A stretch of DNA of 20,207 bases from Desulfobacteraceae bacterium UBA2230 (GCA_002348005.1 DDYQ01000215.1:1-20207); one strand, 5' to 3'. Counted from the first letter of the stretch, positions 1 to 8,191 are shown. The notes: generated from the sequence alone by a model not told the origin. Made by a program: numbers and translations.

Positions 1-511
1 CCTTCCAGTGCCACAGATCGCCCTTCTCAGCCGCCGAAGCGGTGGCGTATTTGAATTGTTTTATGGGCGCCCCTGCCGGGCCGTGGCACAGGACGGCGCA
101 TCCCCTGGTGGCGAAGTTATTGATTCTGTTGATTTCGAACTGCAGGGCGATGCGGTCCTCGTCGCCTTTGAGTTTGTTCCAATTCTGGCCGTCGAACTGC
201 CAGGCACCCTTGGTTACACTCTGAGTGGCGTCCTTCCATTCGAACAGGAACAAAATTTCATTGTCGGTGTAGAGGGCCCGGGTGGTCACGACGGCCTTCT
301 TGCCGGCAAACTTTTCCTTGCCCTCGAAAGGCACATCCAGTGATTTTGCCTTCTGCCACGCAGCGTCATCAAGGCTCGCAGGGGCTTGCGCAACCTTGGT
401 GGCAGAGAGTGTCTGGATGGCGGCACCGGTGGCTTGACCCGCCATGAGCGCCTGCCCGCCCAGGACGAAAACTACCAGCAATACGGAAAGAATCGACGTC
501 TTGTCTTTCAT
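1..511 (-). CDS. Periplasmic haem-binding protein, ethylbenzene dehydrogenase gamma-like (partial)
   Basis: Only the first 170 residues lie in the window; the gene continues past the left edge. The start ATG (509-511 on the complement) has an AGGAGA Shine-Dalgarno about 8 bases upstream. Residues 1-25 form a signal peptide (MKDK then a hydrophobic run, ending near ALMAG), so the protein is exported. The rest resembles the ethylbenzene-dehydrogenase-related haem-binding domain (DOMON-like fold): EDRIALQFEIN near residue 118, then GCAVLCHGP at 137-145 and GDLWHWK at 164-170, which are typical of that family. C138, C142 and H143 form a CX3CH haem-attachment-like motif, one residue longer than canonical CXXCH. 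It lies 29 bases downstream of the Rieske gene, so it is probably co-transcribed and part of the same membrane or periplasmic electron-transfer complex. The electron donor and acceptor cannot be told from this window. Confidence 0.75.
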   Translation of the reverse strand, partial: MKDKTSILSVLLVVFVLGGQALMAGQATGAAIQTLSATKVAQAPASLDDAAWQKAKSLDVPFEGKEKFAGKKAVVTTRALYTDNEILFLFEWKDATQSVTKGAWQFDGQNWNKLKGDEDRIALQFEINRINNFATRGCAVLCHGPAGAPIKQFKYATASAAEKGDLWHWK

Positions 512-540
512 GCAGGGTTCTCCTTTCACTATACATCCGG

Positions 541-1038
541 TCAAGCCGGCATAAGGACCATCAATTTACCTTCCTCCACCTTGTGCTCCATGACGACCAG
601 CGGCCGAGTGGGAGGCCCGGCGACGGGTCGCCCTTCTCTGTCGAAAATGCCGCTGTGGCAAGGACACTCGAAAATTTCTTTCTCCTTGTTCCAGATGACG
701 TTGCAGGCGAGATGAGTGCAGGTAGAGGAGAAAACAGTGAGCTTATCGGCCTCGGATTTGGCCCAGACGAAGCCGCGCTGAGGAAGTACGATCCACCCGT
801 CCTTGACCATGAACTCGTAGGAAAGCATCCCGACTTCGCCTTGTATGAGTTGGTCGGCGGGGCCGAAATCGATCCATTTGGCGGTACCCTTTTCAAGCGC
901 CGGTGCCACAACATAGGTAAGAAGGGGAACGCCCGTAAGCGCTATAGCCGCCCCCGTCAGGGCCGCTGTTTTGACAAATTGCCTGCGGCTGAAGCAAGCG
1001 CTCTGGTCCGCCTGGGATTCTTCTGCTAAGGGGGCCAT
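541..1038 (-). CDS. Rieske [2Fe-2S] iron-sulfur protein, Tat-exported
   Basis: This 165-residue protein has both Rieske cluster motifs: CTHLAC at 107-112 and CPCHSG at 125-130. By family knowledge C107, H109, C125 and H128 bind the 2Fe-2S cluster and C112-C127 form the stabilising disulfide. GPPTRPL at 141-147 is the usual proline loop. The N-terminus has a twin-arginine signal (SRRQFVK, 17-23) followed by a hydrophobic helix at about 24-46, which in QcrA-type proteins stays as a membrane anchor with the cluster domain in the periplasm. The start is supported by GGAAG about 8 bases upstream. It is first in an operon with the haem protein downstream. A cytochrome b partner is not visible and may lie beyond the left edge. 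It is most likely the Rieske subunit of a quinol-oxidising complex. A substrate-oxygenase ferredoxin is less likely because of the Tat anchor. Confidence 0.9.
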   Translation of the reverse strand: MAPLAEESQADQSACFSRRQFVKTAALTGAAIALTGVPLLTYVVAPALEKGTAKWIDFGPADQLIQGEVGMLSYEFMVKDGWIVLPQRGFVWAKSEADKLTVFSSTCTHLACNVIWNKEKEIFECPCHSGIFDREGRPVAGPPTRPLVVMEHKVEEGKLMVLMPA

Positions 1039-1113
1039 GCTGTCTTCCGTGATAATATGACTTGATGAAGAGGCGAGCCAGGAATTTGGAAGGAGTTCAA
1101 TATGATTAATTAA

Positions 1114-1143
1114 AAATTAGGGGAAGCGCCTCGATTTTGTCAA
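1114..1143 (-). promoter_or_regulatory. Putative sigma-70 promoter of the Rieske operon
   Basis: On the minus strand a perfect -35 box TTGACA (1143-1138) is followed after 18 bases by TAATTT (1119-1114), a moderate -10 match, in an AT-rich stretch. It would start transcription about 70 bases before the Rieske ATG. The gap 1039-1292 holds no other convincing gene. Confidence 0.4.
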
Positions 1144-1292
1144 CAACATTTTCCCCGGCGAATTGGCAACTATGCGATTTTCAAAACAGGAATGGGGACC
1201 AAACCCCTTTTCCCTCAACCGTTGTAACCCCATTCGCATGGGCAAGTTGATGTGGCTTGCTCGTCTTGAGCACAAGACCGCTTTGATTGTTT

Positions 1293-1895
1293 TTAAAAAG
1301 GACTTGTTTCAGAACATTTCAGCTCCTGAATAAATTCTTTGGAGTTCATAACGCGAAAAAGAGGGTACAAAGGATTCCTTCTATAGAGATCGCACGTTTG
1401 CGATTGAATCTTTTCAGACGCGGCGGCACAGCAATCTTCTATCAGAACGGCTCTAAAATCGTTTGCCAGAGCATCAAAAGCACTGGTGAGAACGCAGAAA
1501 TTAGTGGCAATTCCACATAAGGCGCAAAGCGAAACTTCTCTGTCACGCAGCCATCCCTCGAGCCCTGTTTTAAAGAAAGCGGACATCCTGGGCTTTGGCA
1601 TCCAGCAATCCTCCTCTCGCCGATCCAACTCATCGATTATTCCGGCTCCTGCGGTGCCGGTTAAAGAGTGAGGTTTCATCCGGCCCCGGAAATAGAAGTC
1701 GCCCATCTGAAATGAATCCGTTGCAAACACGACGGGGTATTTTCGGCCTCTGAAAACTTTTATAAGCGCGTTGACGGGTGGGATGATTTTTTTAAAAAGG
1801 GCTGTAATGGGCAGCCTGCGGGTTTCATCAAAATTATCCTTGACCATATCGATGATGATCAATGCCGGTCTGTAATCGACTTCCTGCTCGTTCAT
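1293..1895 (-). CDS. Isochorismatase-family cysteine hydrolase (nicotinamidase-like)
   Basis: The 200-residue product has the alpha/beta fold signature of the isochorismatase/nicotinamidase superfamily. Family catalytic positions are all present: D16 in ALIIIDMVKDNF, K101 in MPKPRMSAFF, and the nucleophile C134 in GIATNFCV, which also contains the conserved GxxT cis-peptide loop. Length is normal for the family. It probably hydrolyses a C-N or vinyl-ether bond of a small metabolite such as nicotinamide, ureidoacrylate or a carbamoyl compound; the sequence does not say which. An AAGGAA Shine-Dalgarno lies 8-9 bases before the ATG. It is on the same strand as the CoA-transferase upstream, but more than 190 bases with apparent gene remnants separate them, so co-regulation is not certain. 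It is cytoplasmic, with no signal peptide. Confidence 0.85.
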   Translation of the reverse strand: MNEQEVDYRPALIIIDMVKDNFDETRRLPITALFKKIIPPVNALIKVFRGRKYPVVFATDSFQMGDFYFRGRMKPHSLTGTAGAGIIDELDRREEDCWMPKPRMSAFFKTGLEGWLRDREVSLCALCGIATNFCVLTSAFDALANDFRAVLIEDCCAAASEKIQSQTCDLYRRNPLYPLFRVMNSKEFIQELKCSETSPF

Positions 1896-2098
1896 TTACA
1901 CGATTTCCTTTTTTAGCCGAGCTGCACCCGCCAGCATAACGCCCCAGTAATAAGGGGTGGTATGAAAATCCCGAGCGGCACGAAACGTCCCGCGCGCCTT
2001 AAATTCAGTACTTGGTCAAAGCATCGATCTGCAAAGCCAGGTACATGTGGTGGCGCCCGCCATAGTCGGTAGTACCGCTGAATGTGACAACTGTGGCA
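1896..2098 (-). pseudogene. Possible gene remnants between isochorismatase and CoA-transferase genes
   Basis: Two short, start-less minus-strand frames follow one another. The first ends at 2007-2005 with the residues HHMYLALQIDALTKY, which looks like the last strand of an outer-membrane barrel (alternating hydrophobics, aromatic last residue). The second, 2015-1896, reads about 39 residues and ends TTPYYWGVMLAGAARLKK before a stop directly in front of the isochorismatase ATG; PYYW followed by a hydrophobic strand resembles the end of a CHAT protease-like domain. Neither has a start or ribosome-binding site. They may be decayed ends of old genes or chance frames. Confidence 0.25.
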
Positions 2099-4105
2099 CT
2101 AAAGGTCTTGAAGCGCTTTTTCCGCTTCCTCGCGAGTTTCATAAAGATGAGGGGAGACTTTTCTTTTGCTCAATGCCTCACCCAGCTTCATTCTCAGAAA
2201 AGCGCTGGTTGTAAAGCGGGTGGCGTGCTCGTAAAAGTTTTCCATCAGATACTCGATCAGTTCAGTATATTCTTCTTCTAAATCCGGTCGGATATAGAAA
2301 TTGTCATAATTGACTATGGTAGACACTTTTCTTTTGAGCGGTTTGAGCATGGCTTCGATTTTCTCACGTATTTCAGAGATTTCATGCCGTCGGGTGATCG
2401 AAAGCGCTTCAAAATTAACGAAGAACTGATTGGTTGCGGAATCATAGCTGAGCCTGCTTTCCAGGGGCTTGTCCACTAGATTTTCGCGCAGACCCATGGG
2501 CTGGGGCATAAAAATGCGAACGTCCATGCGGCGTAGATCGGGAGAAATGAAGGGCTTGAACTCCATTTGAGCCAAAATGTCGCGCTCGAGATCCATGCCG
2601 GGAGCAATTTCGACAAGCTCCAGACCCCTTGAAGTTAATTTGAAGACGCAGCGCTCGGTGATGTACAAGGCAGACTGCCCGCGGCTGGCAGCATACAAGC
2701 CGCTGTAGGTACGGTGTTCAACCTGCTCGACAAACTTTTTGGCTCTGCCTTCCTGCTCGATTACCAGTTTGCCGTCAATGACCTGGACCCTCAAGCCTCC
2801 TGCCGTGAAGGTTCCCACAAATACGACCTTTTTGGCGTTCTGGCTGATGTTGATGAAGCCGCCTGCACCGGCCAGCCGGGGGCCGAACTTGCTGACATTT
2901 AAATTTCCATTTTTATCAGCCTGGGCAAGGCCTAGAAATGCCACGTCCAACCCGCCTCCGTCGTAAAAGTCAAACTGCTGATTCTGGGCTACCAGGCAAC
3001 TGATGTTGGTGCCTGCCCCAAAATCCAGCCCGCCGGCAGGCACTCCGCCGATTATTCCAGGTTCGGCCGTCATGGTAAGCAAGTCCATGATGCGTTCTTC
3101 GTTGCCCACCTCAGCGATGCCTTCCGGCATACCGATGCCCAGATTGACGATGTCGTTGGCATGCAGTTCAAAAGCCGCCCGCCGGGCGATGATTTTACGG
3201 GCCCCCATCTCCATGGGAGGCAATGATTGCAAGGGGACTTTGATTTCACCACTGAATGCCGGGTTGTAAAGCGTGCCGAAGGTTTGCCAGTGGCGCTCGC
3301 TTTCTGCCTTAACCACACAGTCCACCAGTATACCTGGAATGACAACATCGCGCGATTTCAACGCGCTCCGGTCCGCGATGCGTTCGACCTGCACGATGAC
3401 GAAGCCCCCTGAATTTTTGGCCGCTGCCGCCATCGCCAGGGCATCGAGCACAAGGGCCTCTTTTTCCATGCTGATGTTGCCGTCAAGGTCCGCCGTAGTG
3501 CCGCGCAAAATGGCAACATTGATGGGAAAGCTTTTATAGAAAAGCCATTTGCGGCCATTCAGCTCGATTCGTTCCACCAATTCTTCTGTAGTGTTGGTAT
3601 TGAGTTTTCCACCCCCGAACTGAGGGTCTACAAAGGTATCGAGTCCAACGTGGGTCAGCGTGCCGGGTTTTCCTGCGGCAATGTCGCGATAGAGATGTGA
3701 AATCACGCCTTGGGGGAAATTATAAGCTTCTATTTGGCCTTCCATCGCCAATTTCTGCAACTTGGGGACCAATCCCCAGTGTCCACCGATCACCCGCCTT
3801 ATCATTCCGGCATGCCCCCAATGATTCAAACCTCGGTCTTTCCCATCGCCTTGACCGGCAGCATATACGAGCGTCAACCCGCGGGGTGTACCGCTGCGCA
3901 GGAAACGTTCTTCTAAACAAATGGCGATATGTTCGGGAAAGCCGATTCCCACAAAGCCGCTTGTCGCGACGGTATCACCCTCCATGATAATACTGACGGC
4001 ATCTTCTGCGCTGACTACTTTGCTTTTGCGGGCTGCACGAGGCCCCATGTCCTTGGCAACCGGATGAGTTCTTCCTGAAGGTGTTTCCGCCTTTTTCATG
4101 TCCAT
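2099..4105 (-). CDS. Acyl-CoA:carboxylate CoA-transferase, propionate CoA-transferase type, with C-terminal extension (left paralog)
   Basis: This 668-residue enzyme is a fused alpha-beta class I CoA-transferase. The alpha-like half (about 29-290) opens with VVSAEDAVSIIMEGDTVATS and contains GFVGIGFPE; the beta-like half (about 300-520) contains NLGIGMPEGIAEVGNEE and TAEPGIIGGVPAGG. By analogy with propionate CoA-transferase and YdiF, E348 in EPGIIGG should form the glutamyl-CoA thioester. Family members are usually about 520-530 residues; here about 130 more follow (about 535-668), a mixed helix/strand segment that recalls SpoIIAA-like (STAS) domains. It would activate a carboxylate using acetyl-CoA or another acyl-CoA. 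The start is supported by AGGAG 7 bases upstream, and a sigma-54 promoter lies at 4162-4177. A paralog with the same architecture sits at 12098-14041. The substrate is not predictable from sequence alone. Confidence 0.9.
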   Translation of the reverse strand: MDMKKAETPSGRTHPVAKDMGPRAARKSKVVSAEDAVSIIMEGDTVATSGFVGIGFPEHIAICLEERFLRSGTPRGLTLVYAAGQGDGKDRGLNHWGHAGMIRRVIGGHWGLVPKLQKLAMEGQIEAYNFPQGVISHLYRDIAAGKPGTLTHVGLDTFVDPQFGGGKLNTNTTEELVERIELNGRKWLFYKSFPINVAILRGTTADLDGNISMEKEALVLDALAMAAAAKNSGGFVIVQVERIADRSALKSRDVVIPGILVDCVVKAESERHWQTFGTLYNPAFSGEIKVPLQSLPPMEMGARKIIARRAAFELHANDIVNLGIGMPEGIAEVGNEERIMDLLTMTAEPGIIGGVPAGGLDFGAGTNISCLVAQNQQFDFYDGGGLDVAFLGLAQADKNGNLNVSKFGPRLAGAGGFINISQNAKKVVFVGTFTAGGLRVQVIDGKLVIEQEGRAKKFVEQVEHRTYSGLYAASRGQSALYITERCVFKLTSRGLELVEIAPGMDLERDILAQMEFKPFISPDLRRMDVRIFMPQPMGLRENLVDKPLESRLSYDSATNQFFVNFEALSITRRHEISEIREKIEAMLKPLKRKVSTIVNYDNFYIRPDLEEEYTELIEYLMENFYEHATRFTTSAFLRMKLGEALSKRKVSPHLYETREEAEKALQDL

Positions 4106-4161
4106 TTAAGTTCTCCTGTATTTGCGGAGGCTTTCTGCAGTTTAGGGCAATTTACCCGGAT

Positions 4162-4177
4162 TGCAGGGGTTGTGCCA
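4162..4177 (-). promoter_or_regulatory. Sigma-54 (-24/-12) promoter of the left CoA-transferase gene
   Basis: The minus strand reads TGGCACAACCCCTGCA from 4177 to 4162, close to the consensus TGGCACG-N4-TTGCA with the obligatory GG and GC separated by exactly 10 bases. Transcription would begin near 4151, about 45 bases before the ATG. It lies directly downstream of the sigma-54 activator gene, so the CoA-transferase can be transcribed independently of that gene. Confidence 0.7.
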
Positions 4178-4213
4178 GAAAAGAAACGACTCCTTCGACC
4201 TTCAACAGAGCGC

Positions 4214-5596
4214 CTAATCCAATCCGAGTATTCTTATTTTTCTGTATAACAAGGTACGATGGATGCCTAACAGTTCGGCAGCCTTTGTTTTATTGCCACC
4301 AACCTGATTGAGTGTTTTTTTAATCAGAAACTGCTCGGCTGACCGCATGTAGTCATTCAGTGTCGCCGCGTCCGATTTCTGGAAAAAAACAGTTGAAGGA
4401 TAGATATAGTCTGGAAGTTCATCAGGCTTAATGGTTCCAGATGTAGATGCATATAAAATCCGCTGAATGACGTGTAGCAATTCTCTCCCGTTACCTGGCC
4501 AATCATAATTCTCCAGCGCTTTTTCCGCTGAAGGATGAATACGGATCCCCTTTCCTGAAGGCCCCTTGATTGTTTTCTCAATTAAATGGTAGGCGATCGG
4601 AATAATATCTTCGCGACGTTCTCTTAACGGCTCGATTTTAACAGGAATGCCATTTATTCGGTAGTACAGATCGCGCCTGAATTGGCCCGTCTTCATGAGC
4701 TGTTCCAGATTCTGATTTGTTGCGGAAATAATGCGAAAATCCGAGGAGATGACTTTAACACCACCGACACGTTCGAATTCTTTCAGCTCGAGGACTCTGA
4801 GCAATTTTGTTTGCATCTCCAAGGGCATATCGCCGATCTCATCTAAAAACATAGTGCCCAGGTGAGCCAGCTCAAATTTACCAGGCTTTCCCTTTGGATG
4901 CGCGCCGGTGAAGGCTCCTTTTTCATAGCCAAACAATTCGGCTTCAAGCAGATCTTTGGGCATTGCCGCACAGTTTACACGAATGAAGGGAAAATCTCGG
5001 CGGCTGCTCGCATGGTGGATGGCGTGGGCAAAGAGCTCTTTTCCGGTTCCCGATTCACCGGTGATCAACACCGGCATAGTCGTGCCCGCGGCGTCCGTGG
5101 CTTCACGTATGGCACTTTTGATGGATCTGCTCGTGCCGGCGATACTGTCGAAGGTGAATGATGTGCTGTGGGCGGTAGCGAGTTCTTTTTGAACATCGAC
5201 TATCTTGGACTCTAATTGCTCCAGTTTTTCCGCCAGCTTCGTAGCCGTGGTCACCGAATCAAACAGGACCAGGCCAACGACTGCAATAATCCTTCCATTT
5301 TCACGAAGCGGAACACGGTGAACCAGAAAGCCGTTATCTTTGAACTGATGTGGATAGTTGATTTCTGCAATTCCCGTCTTGGCTACTATGTGCAGGCGGC
5401 TGTTCGAAACGACCTTTGTGGCATGCTTGCCAAGACACTTTTCGATGTCAATGTCCAGGAATCGGGCGTAGGTCCGATTGATATAGACGATCTTGCCGGC
5501 CATATCGCAGATGATGACACCAATTTCCATATTTTCTACAAGGTTTTTAAAAAAACCTTTATGGTAGATGGGATTGGTCGGGTTCAAATCAGCCAT
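4214..5596 (-). CDS. PAS-domain sigma-54-dependent transcriptional activator (bacterial enhancer-binding protein)
   Basis: The 460-residue protein has three parts. Residues about 15-115 form a PAS sensor domain ([19 protein letters not shown]). Residues about 145-385 are the AAA+ domain, with Walker A GESGTGKE (180-187), the sigma-54-contacting GAFTGA loop (227-232) and Walker B MFLDEIGD (249-256). Residues about 415-460 are a Fis-type helix-turn-helix ([21 protein letters not shown]). There is no receiver domain, so it probably answers to a ligand or redox state bound by PAS rather than to a histidine kinase. The conserved WPGNVREL motif reads WPGNGREL, a small variation. It lies inside the catabolic cluster, next to three matching sigma-54 promoters, and is the obvious activator of both arms. 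Its ribosome-binding site lies inside a perfect palindrome (5596-5616), suggesting control of its own synthesis. Confidence 0.93.
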   Translation of the reverse strand: MADLNPTNPIYHKGFFKNLVENMEIGVIICDMAGKIVYINRTYARFLDIDIEKCLGKHATKVVSNSRLHIVAKTGIAEINYPHQFKDNGFLVHRVPLRENGRIIAVVGLVLFDSVTTATKLAEKLEQLESKIVDVQKELATAHSTSFTFDSIAGTSRSIKSAIREATDAAGTTMPVLITGESGTGKELFAHAIHHASSRRDFPFIRVNCAAMPKDLLEAELFGYEKGAFTGAHPKGKPGKFELAHLGTMFLDEIGDMPLEMQTKLLRVLELKEFERVGGVKVISSDFRIISATNQNLEQLMKTGQFRRDLYYRINGIPVKIEPLRERREDIIPIAYHLIEKTIKGPSGKGIRIHPSAEKALENYDWPGNGRELLHVIQRILYASTSGTIKPDELPDYIYPSTVFFQKSDAATLNDYMRSAEQFLIKKTLNQVGGNKTKAAELLGIHRTLLYRKIRILGLD

Positions 5597-5616
5597 GATT
5601 CATACTCCATGAATCA
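5596..5616 (-). promoter_or_regulatory. Palindrome enclosing the ribosome-binding site of the sigma-54 activator gene
   Basis: Perfect 8-base arms TGATTCAT and ATGAATCA flank a 5-base loop. Read on the minus strand the loop is GGAGT, which is the Shine-Dalgarno sequence, and the last base of the second arm is the A of the start ATG. In RNA the stem would fix the ribosome site in a tight loop; in DNA it could be an operator for the activator or another dimeric regulator. Confidence 0.55.
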
Positions 5617-5655
5617 GGTAAGTGAGCTCATCAACTGCTGTGCATTGGGAACCAG

Positions 5656-5681
5656 ATGAATGAGCCGCTTGAGATTCATTC
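5656..5681. repeat. Second inverted repeat upstream of the activator gene
   Basis: GAATGA (5658-5663) and TCATTC (5676-5681) are a perfect 6-base inverted pair; the same stretch also contains ATGAAT and ATTCAT, the core of the arms of the palindrome at 5596-5616. The two centres are about 62 bases apart, close to six helical turns. It lies in the 154-base gap between the thiolase and activator genes and may be a second half-site pair for the same protein. Confidence 0.35.
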
Positions 5682-5750
5682 GGCAAGAGCTCCCCACGTC
5701 ATGTCACGCGGGAAGCCCTGCCCGTATATTAAGAAACCATCATCGACTCA

Positions 5751-7016
5751 TTAAATCCGCCTGAGTGTCGTTACGCAGTTTGTAGCCGCTGATCCCCCCA
5801 CATTGAAGACAACGGCTATTTCCGGCGTCTTGTTCGCCGGTGCCATACCGATGGGCTCTCCTACCAACTGTTTATAGGCCAAGGCATGCATTGAACAGCC
5901 CGTCGCACCAACTGGATGGCCTTTGGATTTAAGCCCGCCTGAAAGGTTTACCGGGCATCGGTCATCCGCAGTAAATCGTCCTTCAAGATAGTCCCACCCG
6001 GCACGGCCATCTGCCGAAAGCCCCAATGCTTCGGTGGTCAGGATTTGATTAATGGAGAAGCAGTCGTGAACTTCCGCCAAATCAACATCGTCGATCGTAA
6101 TCCCTGCCTCTTTAAAGGACAGGGCAACGGCGCGTTTGCCTGCAATCAGTTCGTGCATGTTCGGTCGTACGCTTTCTGGTAACCGTTCCGTGGTCATGCC
6201 GATGCCGGCAATTTCCACCGCGCGTCGGCTTACGGTTCTCGCCTCTTCAGTGGGCGCCAGGATTACCGCCGCGGCACCATCAGAAATCAGAGAACAGTCG
6301 TGAAGGCGCAACGGCGAAGCGATGACGGGGTTACTGCCTTTCCCGGATTCCGGCAGGTTTAAGATGGCTTCGGGCGTAAACAGCTTGAGTCTATCGGCTG
6401 GCCCGCCTTTGCTGAAATGGGCAAGCGGATTTTCGACGCCATTGCGATAAGCGAGCGCCGAGACGGCCGCAAACATTTTCTGCAGCTCTTGGATGGTATA
6501 GCCATAGTGGGCCATGTAGCCCTTGGCGTATTCGGCAAAGAGTCCTGGGAAGGTCATGCCTTTTGCACCTTCCTCAGGCCAATACGAAGAACACGCCAGG
6601 GCATGGGTGACATCGGGAGTCGCCAGCAGACTCATCTTCTCAACGCCGATAACAAGAACCCGGCGAAAACGGCCGGATTCGATGCCGAATATGGCATTGT
6701 ACAGAGCTATGGATGATGAGGCACAGGCCCCTTCAGTGCGGGTGGTAGGTACAAACCGAAGAAATTCCGGTGCCACTTCCAAGCCCAGGGGAGCCACATG
6801 CTCCTGGTTGATGAACATGGACGGTGAACAGGATCCGATCCAAATGCCGTCTATTTGAGACGGGTGCATACCTGCATCTTCGATGGCGCCTCTACCGGCC
6901 TCGATGATCAGATCGTAAAAGGATTTGGTATCCTGAACTTCTCCTGTTTCCCGATTTTTTTCCACAAATGCGCCGAATTTGGTGTTGTAGGCACCGATTA
7001 TGCTGGCTCGACTCAT
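5751..7016 (-). CDS. Thiolase family protein, SCP-x/acetyl-CoA acetyltransferase type
   Basis: The 421-residue protein carries the thiolase active-site motifs: C98 in EGACASSS (acyl-accepting nucleophile), H317 in EVHDCFSI, and H367 in GLKSKGHPVGATG. Near the C-terminus NVGGSA (405-410) replaces the CGG-type loop of classical biosynthetic thiolases, as in SCP-x-like thiolases that use the HDCF motif. It would cleave a 3-oxoacyl-CoA with CoA, releasing acetyl-CoA or propionyl-CoA, or run the reverse condensation. The start is backed by AGGAGAAGG just upstream. It follows the SDR gene by 40 bases and is surely co-transcribed with it, giving consecutive oxidation and thiolysis steps. Some SCP-x-type thiolases need a small DUF35 OB-fold partner; none is encoded here. 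It is cytoplasmic. Confidence 0.9.
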   Translation of the reverse strand: MSRASIIGAYNTKFGAFVEKNRETGEVQDTKSFYDLIIEAGRGAIEDAGMHPSQIDGIWIGSCSPSMFINQEHVAPLGLEVAPEFLRFVPTTRTEGACASSSIALYNAIFGIESGRFRRVLVIGVEKMSLLATPDVTHALACSSYWPEEGAKGMTFPGLFAEYAKGYMAHYGYTIQELQKMFAAVSALAYRNGVENPLAHFSKGGPADRLKLFTPEAILNLPESGKGSNPVIASPLRLHDCSLISDGAAAVILAPTEEARTVSRRAVEIAGIGMTTERLPESVRPNMHELIAGKRAVALSFKEAGITIDDVDLAEVHDCFSINQILTTEALGLSADGRAGWDYLEGRFTADDRCPVNLSGGLKSKGHPVGATGCSMHALAYKQLVGEPIGMAPANKTPEIAVVFNVGGSAATNCVTTLRRI

Positions 7017-7056
7017 GACCCTTCTCCTGTGGTTATAGTCAATTCCAATCGCAATA

Positions 7057-7842
7057 CTATCCCTTCGAGCCTAACCGGAGACCTCCATGGATGTAATAAA
7101 CATCGCCGGTAAGCGCTTCATTTCGATAGAGTTCGCATATCAGGGAGGCAATTTCACCGGGTTCGATCAATCTCCCAATCGGGACATTGTCCAAAATGCG
7201 GGAAAGTGCACCCTTGTTCATCCCCCCAAGAATGGGTGTGTCCACAAAGCCGGGTGCCACGGCCACACACCGGATGCGGTCGGCGACACCGCGCCGGAAA
7301 AATTCGGCGGTTATTACCTTGGGCATGACCGATACCGCTGCCTTGGTGGACGAGTAGTTGATTTGTCCTGCAGTTCCCAAAGAACCGGTGGATGAGATCA
7401 GACAGATCAGCCCCCGGTCGCCGTTGTTGATCATCTGTTCAGCGCACTCGCGCACCGTGAGAAATACCCCGATTAGATTGACATCGATCACGGACCGGAA
7501 CTGCTCCAAGGACATTTTTGAAATAACTTTTCCGGTCTCCCGATCCGGAGCGAGCATCAATCCGTCTTTGATAATGCCGGCAAATGGAGCAACCAAGTTG
7601 ATCTTGCCGAAGGTGCTGAGTGCCGTTTCAGCCAGTTTTTGGTTATCCGCCTCGCTGGTGACGTCGCATACCAAAGTCTCGACCGACCCGCCAATTGAGG
7701 CCTTCGCTGCTTCCAAGGCGGGTTTTGAAATATCGGCCAAAAGCACTTTTCCTCCGCTGTTTACCCAGTATTGGGCAAACGCGAAGCCAATTCCGCTTGC
7801 CCCACCTGTTACCACCGCGACCGAATTGCTGATATTCAGCAT
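7057..7842 (-). CDS. Short-chain dehydrogenase/reductase, probable 3-hydroxyacyl-CoA dehydrogenase
   Basis: The 261-residue protein is a classical SDR. The Rossmann motif TGGASGIG (12-19) and D37 at the end of beta-2 (LLADIS) indicate NAD(H) preference. The catalytic tetrad is N122, S150, Y163 and K167 (INYSSTK). The NNAG motif is altered to APFAG. The C-terminal part, with APGFVDTPIL and LTGDVYYIHGGLR, follows the pattern of the type-10 17-beta-HSD/3-hydroxyacyl-CoA dehydrogenase group (APGLFGTPLL, NGEVIRLDGAIR), so oxidation of a 3-hydroxyacyl-CoA to 3-oxoacyl-CoA is the best guess. It is the first gene of the minus arm, with a very strong Shine-Dalgarno (AAGGAGGAG) and a sigma-54 promoter about 145 bases upstream, and the thiolase that would use its product comes next. 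Other alcohol substrates remain possible. Confidence 0.85.
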   Translation of the reverse strand: MLNISNSVAVVTGGASGIGFAFAQYWVNSGGKVLLADISKPALEAAKASIGGSVETLVCDVTSEADNQKLAETALSTFGKINLVAPFAGIIKDGLMLAPDRETGKVISKMSLEQFRSVIDVNLIGVFLTVRECAEQMINNGDRGLICLISSTGSLGTAGQINYSSTKAAVSVMPKVITAEFFRRGVADRIRCVAVAPGFVDTPILGGMNKGALSRILDNVPIGRLIEPGEIASLICELYRNEALTGDVYYIHGGLRLGSKG

Positions 7843-7986
7843 GAACTCCTCCTTTTAAAAAAAACATGACGTCTCAACTATCAGGATTCATGTGGGTGTG
7901 TCTTCCAGCCGGAATTCGTGCTTGGGTGATGCTGTTTCACGGCAAGAAGACGCTACTGCATGTATTGTCATCTGACCCATAGAACC

Positions 7987-8002
7987 AGCAATTCTCATGC
8001 CG
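7987..8002 (-). promoter_or_regulatory. Sigma-54 promoter of the SDR-thiolase arm
   Basis: The minus strand reads CGGCATGAGAATTGCT from 8002 to 7987, with GG and GC separated by exactly 10 bases and the TTGCT -12 box intact. Transcription would start near 7976, leaving a leader of about 135 bases before the SDR gene. It is arranged back-to-back with the element at 8192-8207. Confidence 0.65.
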
Positions 8003-8035
8003 CTAAGCAAACGCCCTATGTACTGGCGCGTAAAC

Positions 8036-8045
8036 AACAGCTGTT
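8036..8045. promoter_or_regulatory. Palindrome in the divergent control region, possible activator site
   Basis: AACAGCTGTT is a perfect 10-base palindrome. It lies between the two divergent sigma-54 elements, about 150 bases upstream of the plus-strand one, a usual distance for an enhancer-binding site. A shorter palindrome ATGATCAT is at 8147-8154. The whole gap 7843-8216 holds no gene; it is the shared control region. Neither site matches the palindrome at 5596-5616, so which one the activator binds is unknown. Confidence 0.3.
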
Positions 8046-8191
8046 ACTCCTGAGAAAATCAGAAACGTAGCATGATTAATACACTATTGAGGGTTTATTC
8101 ACAAGCCGCATCGGCCTGAACAAAGTTAGTGGAGTTGGATTTAGGAATGATCATAATATGTTATTGCTGTATTTAGTGAATAAATAACATT

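Noticed and set aside
1263..1278. Hairpin GTCTTG-AGCA-CAAGAC followed on the plus strand by a T-rich stretch
   Set aside because: The T-rich side faces the plus strand, where no gene ends; it is in the wrong orientation for the minus-strand isochorismatase gene.
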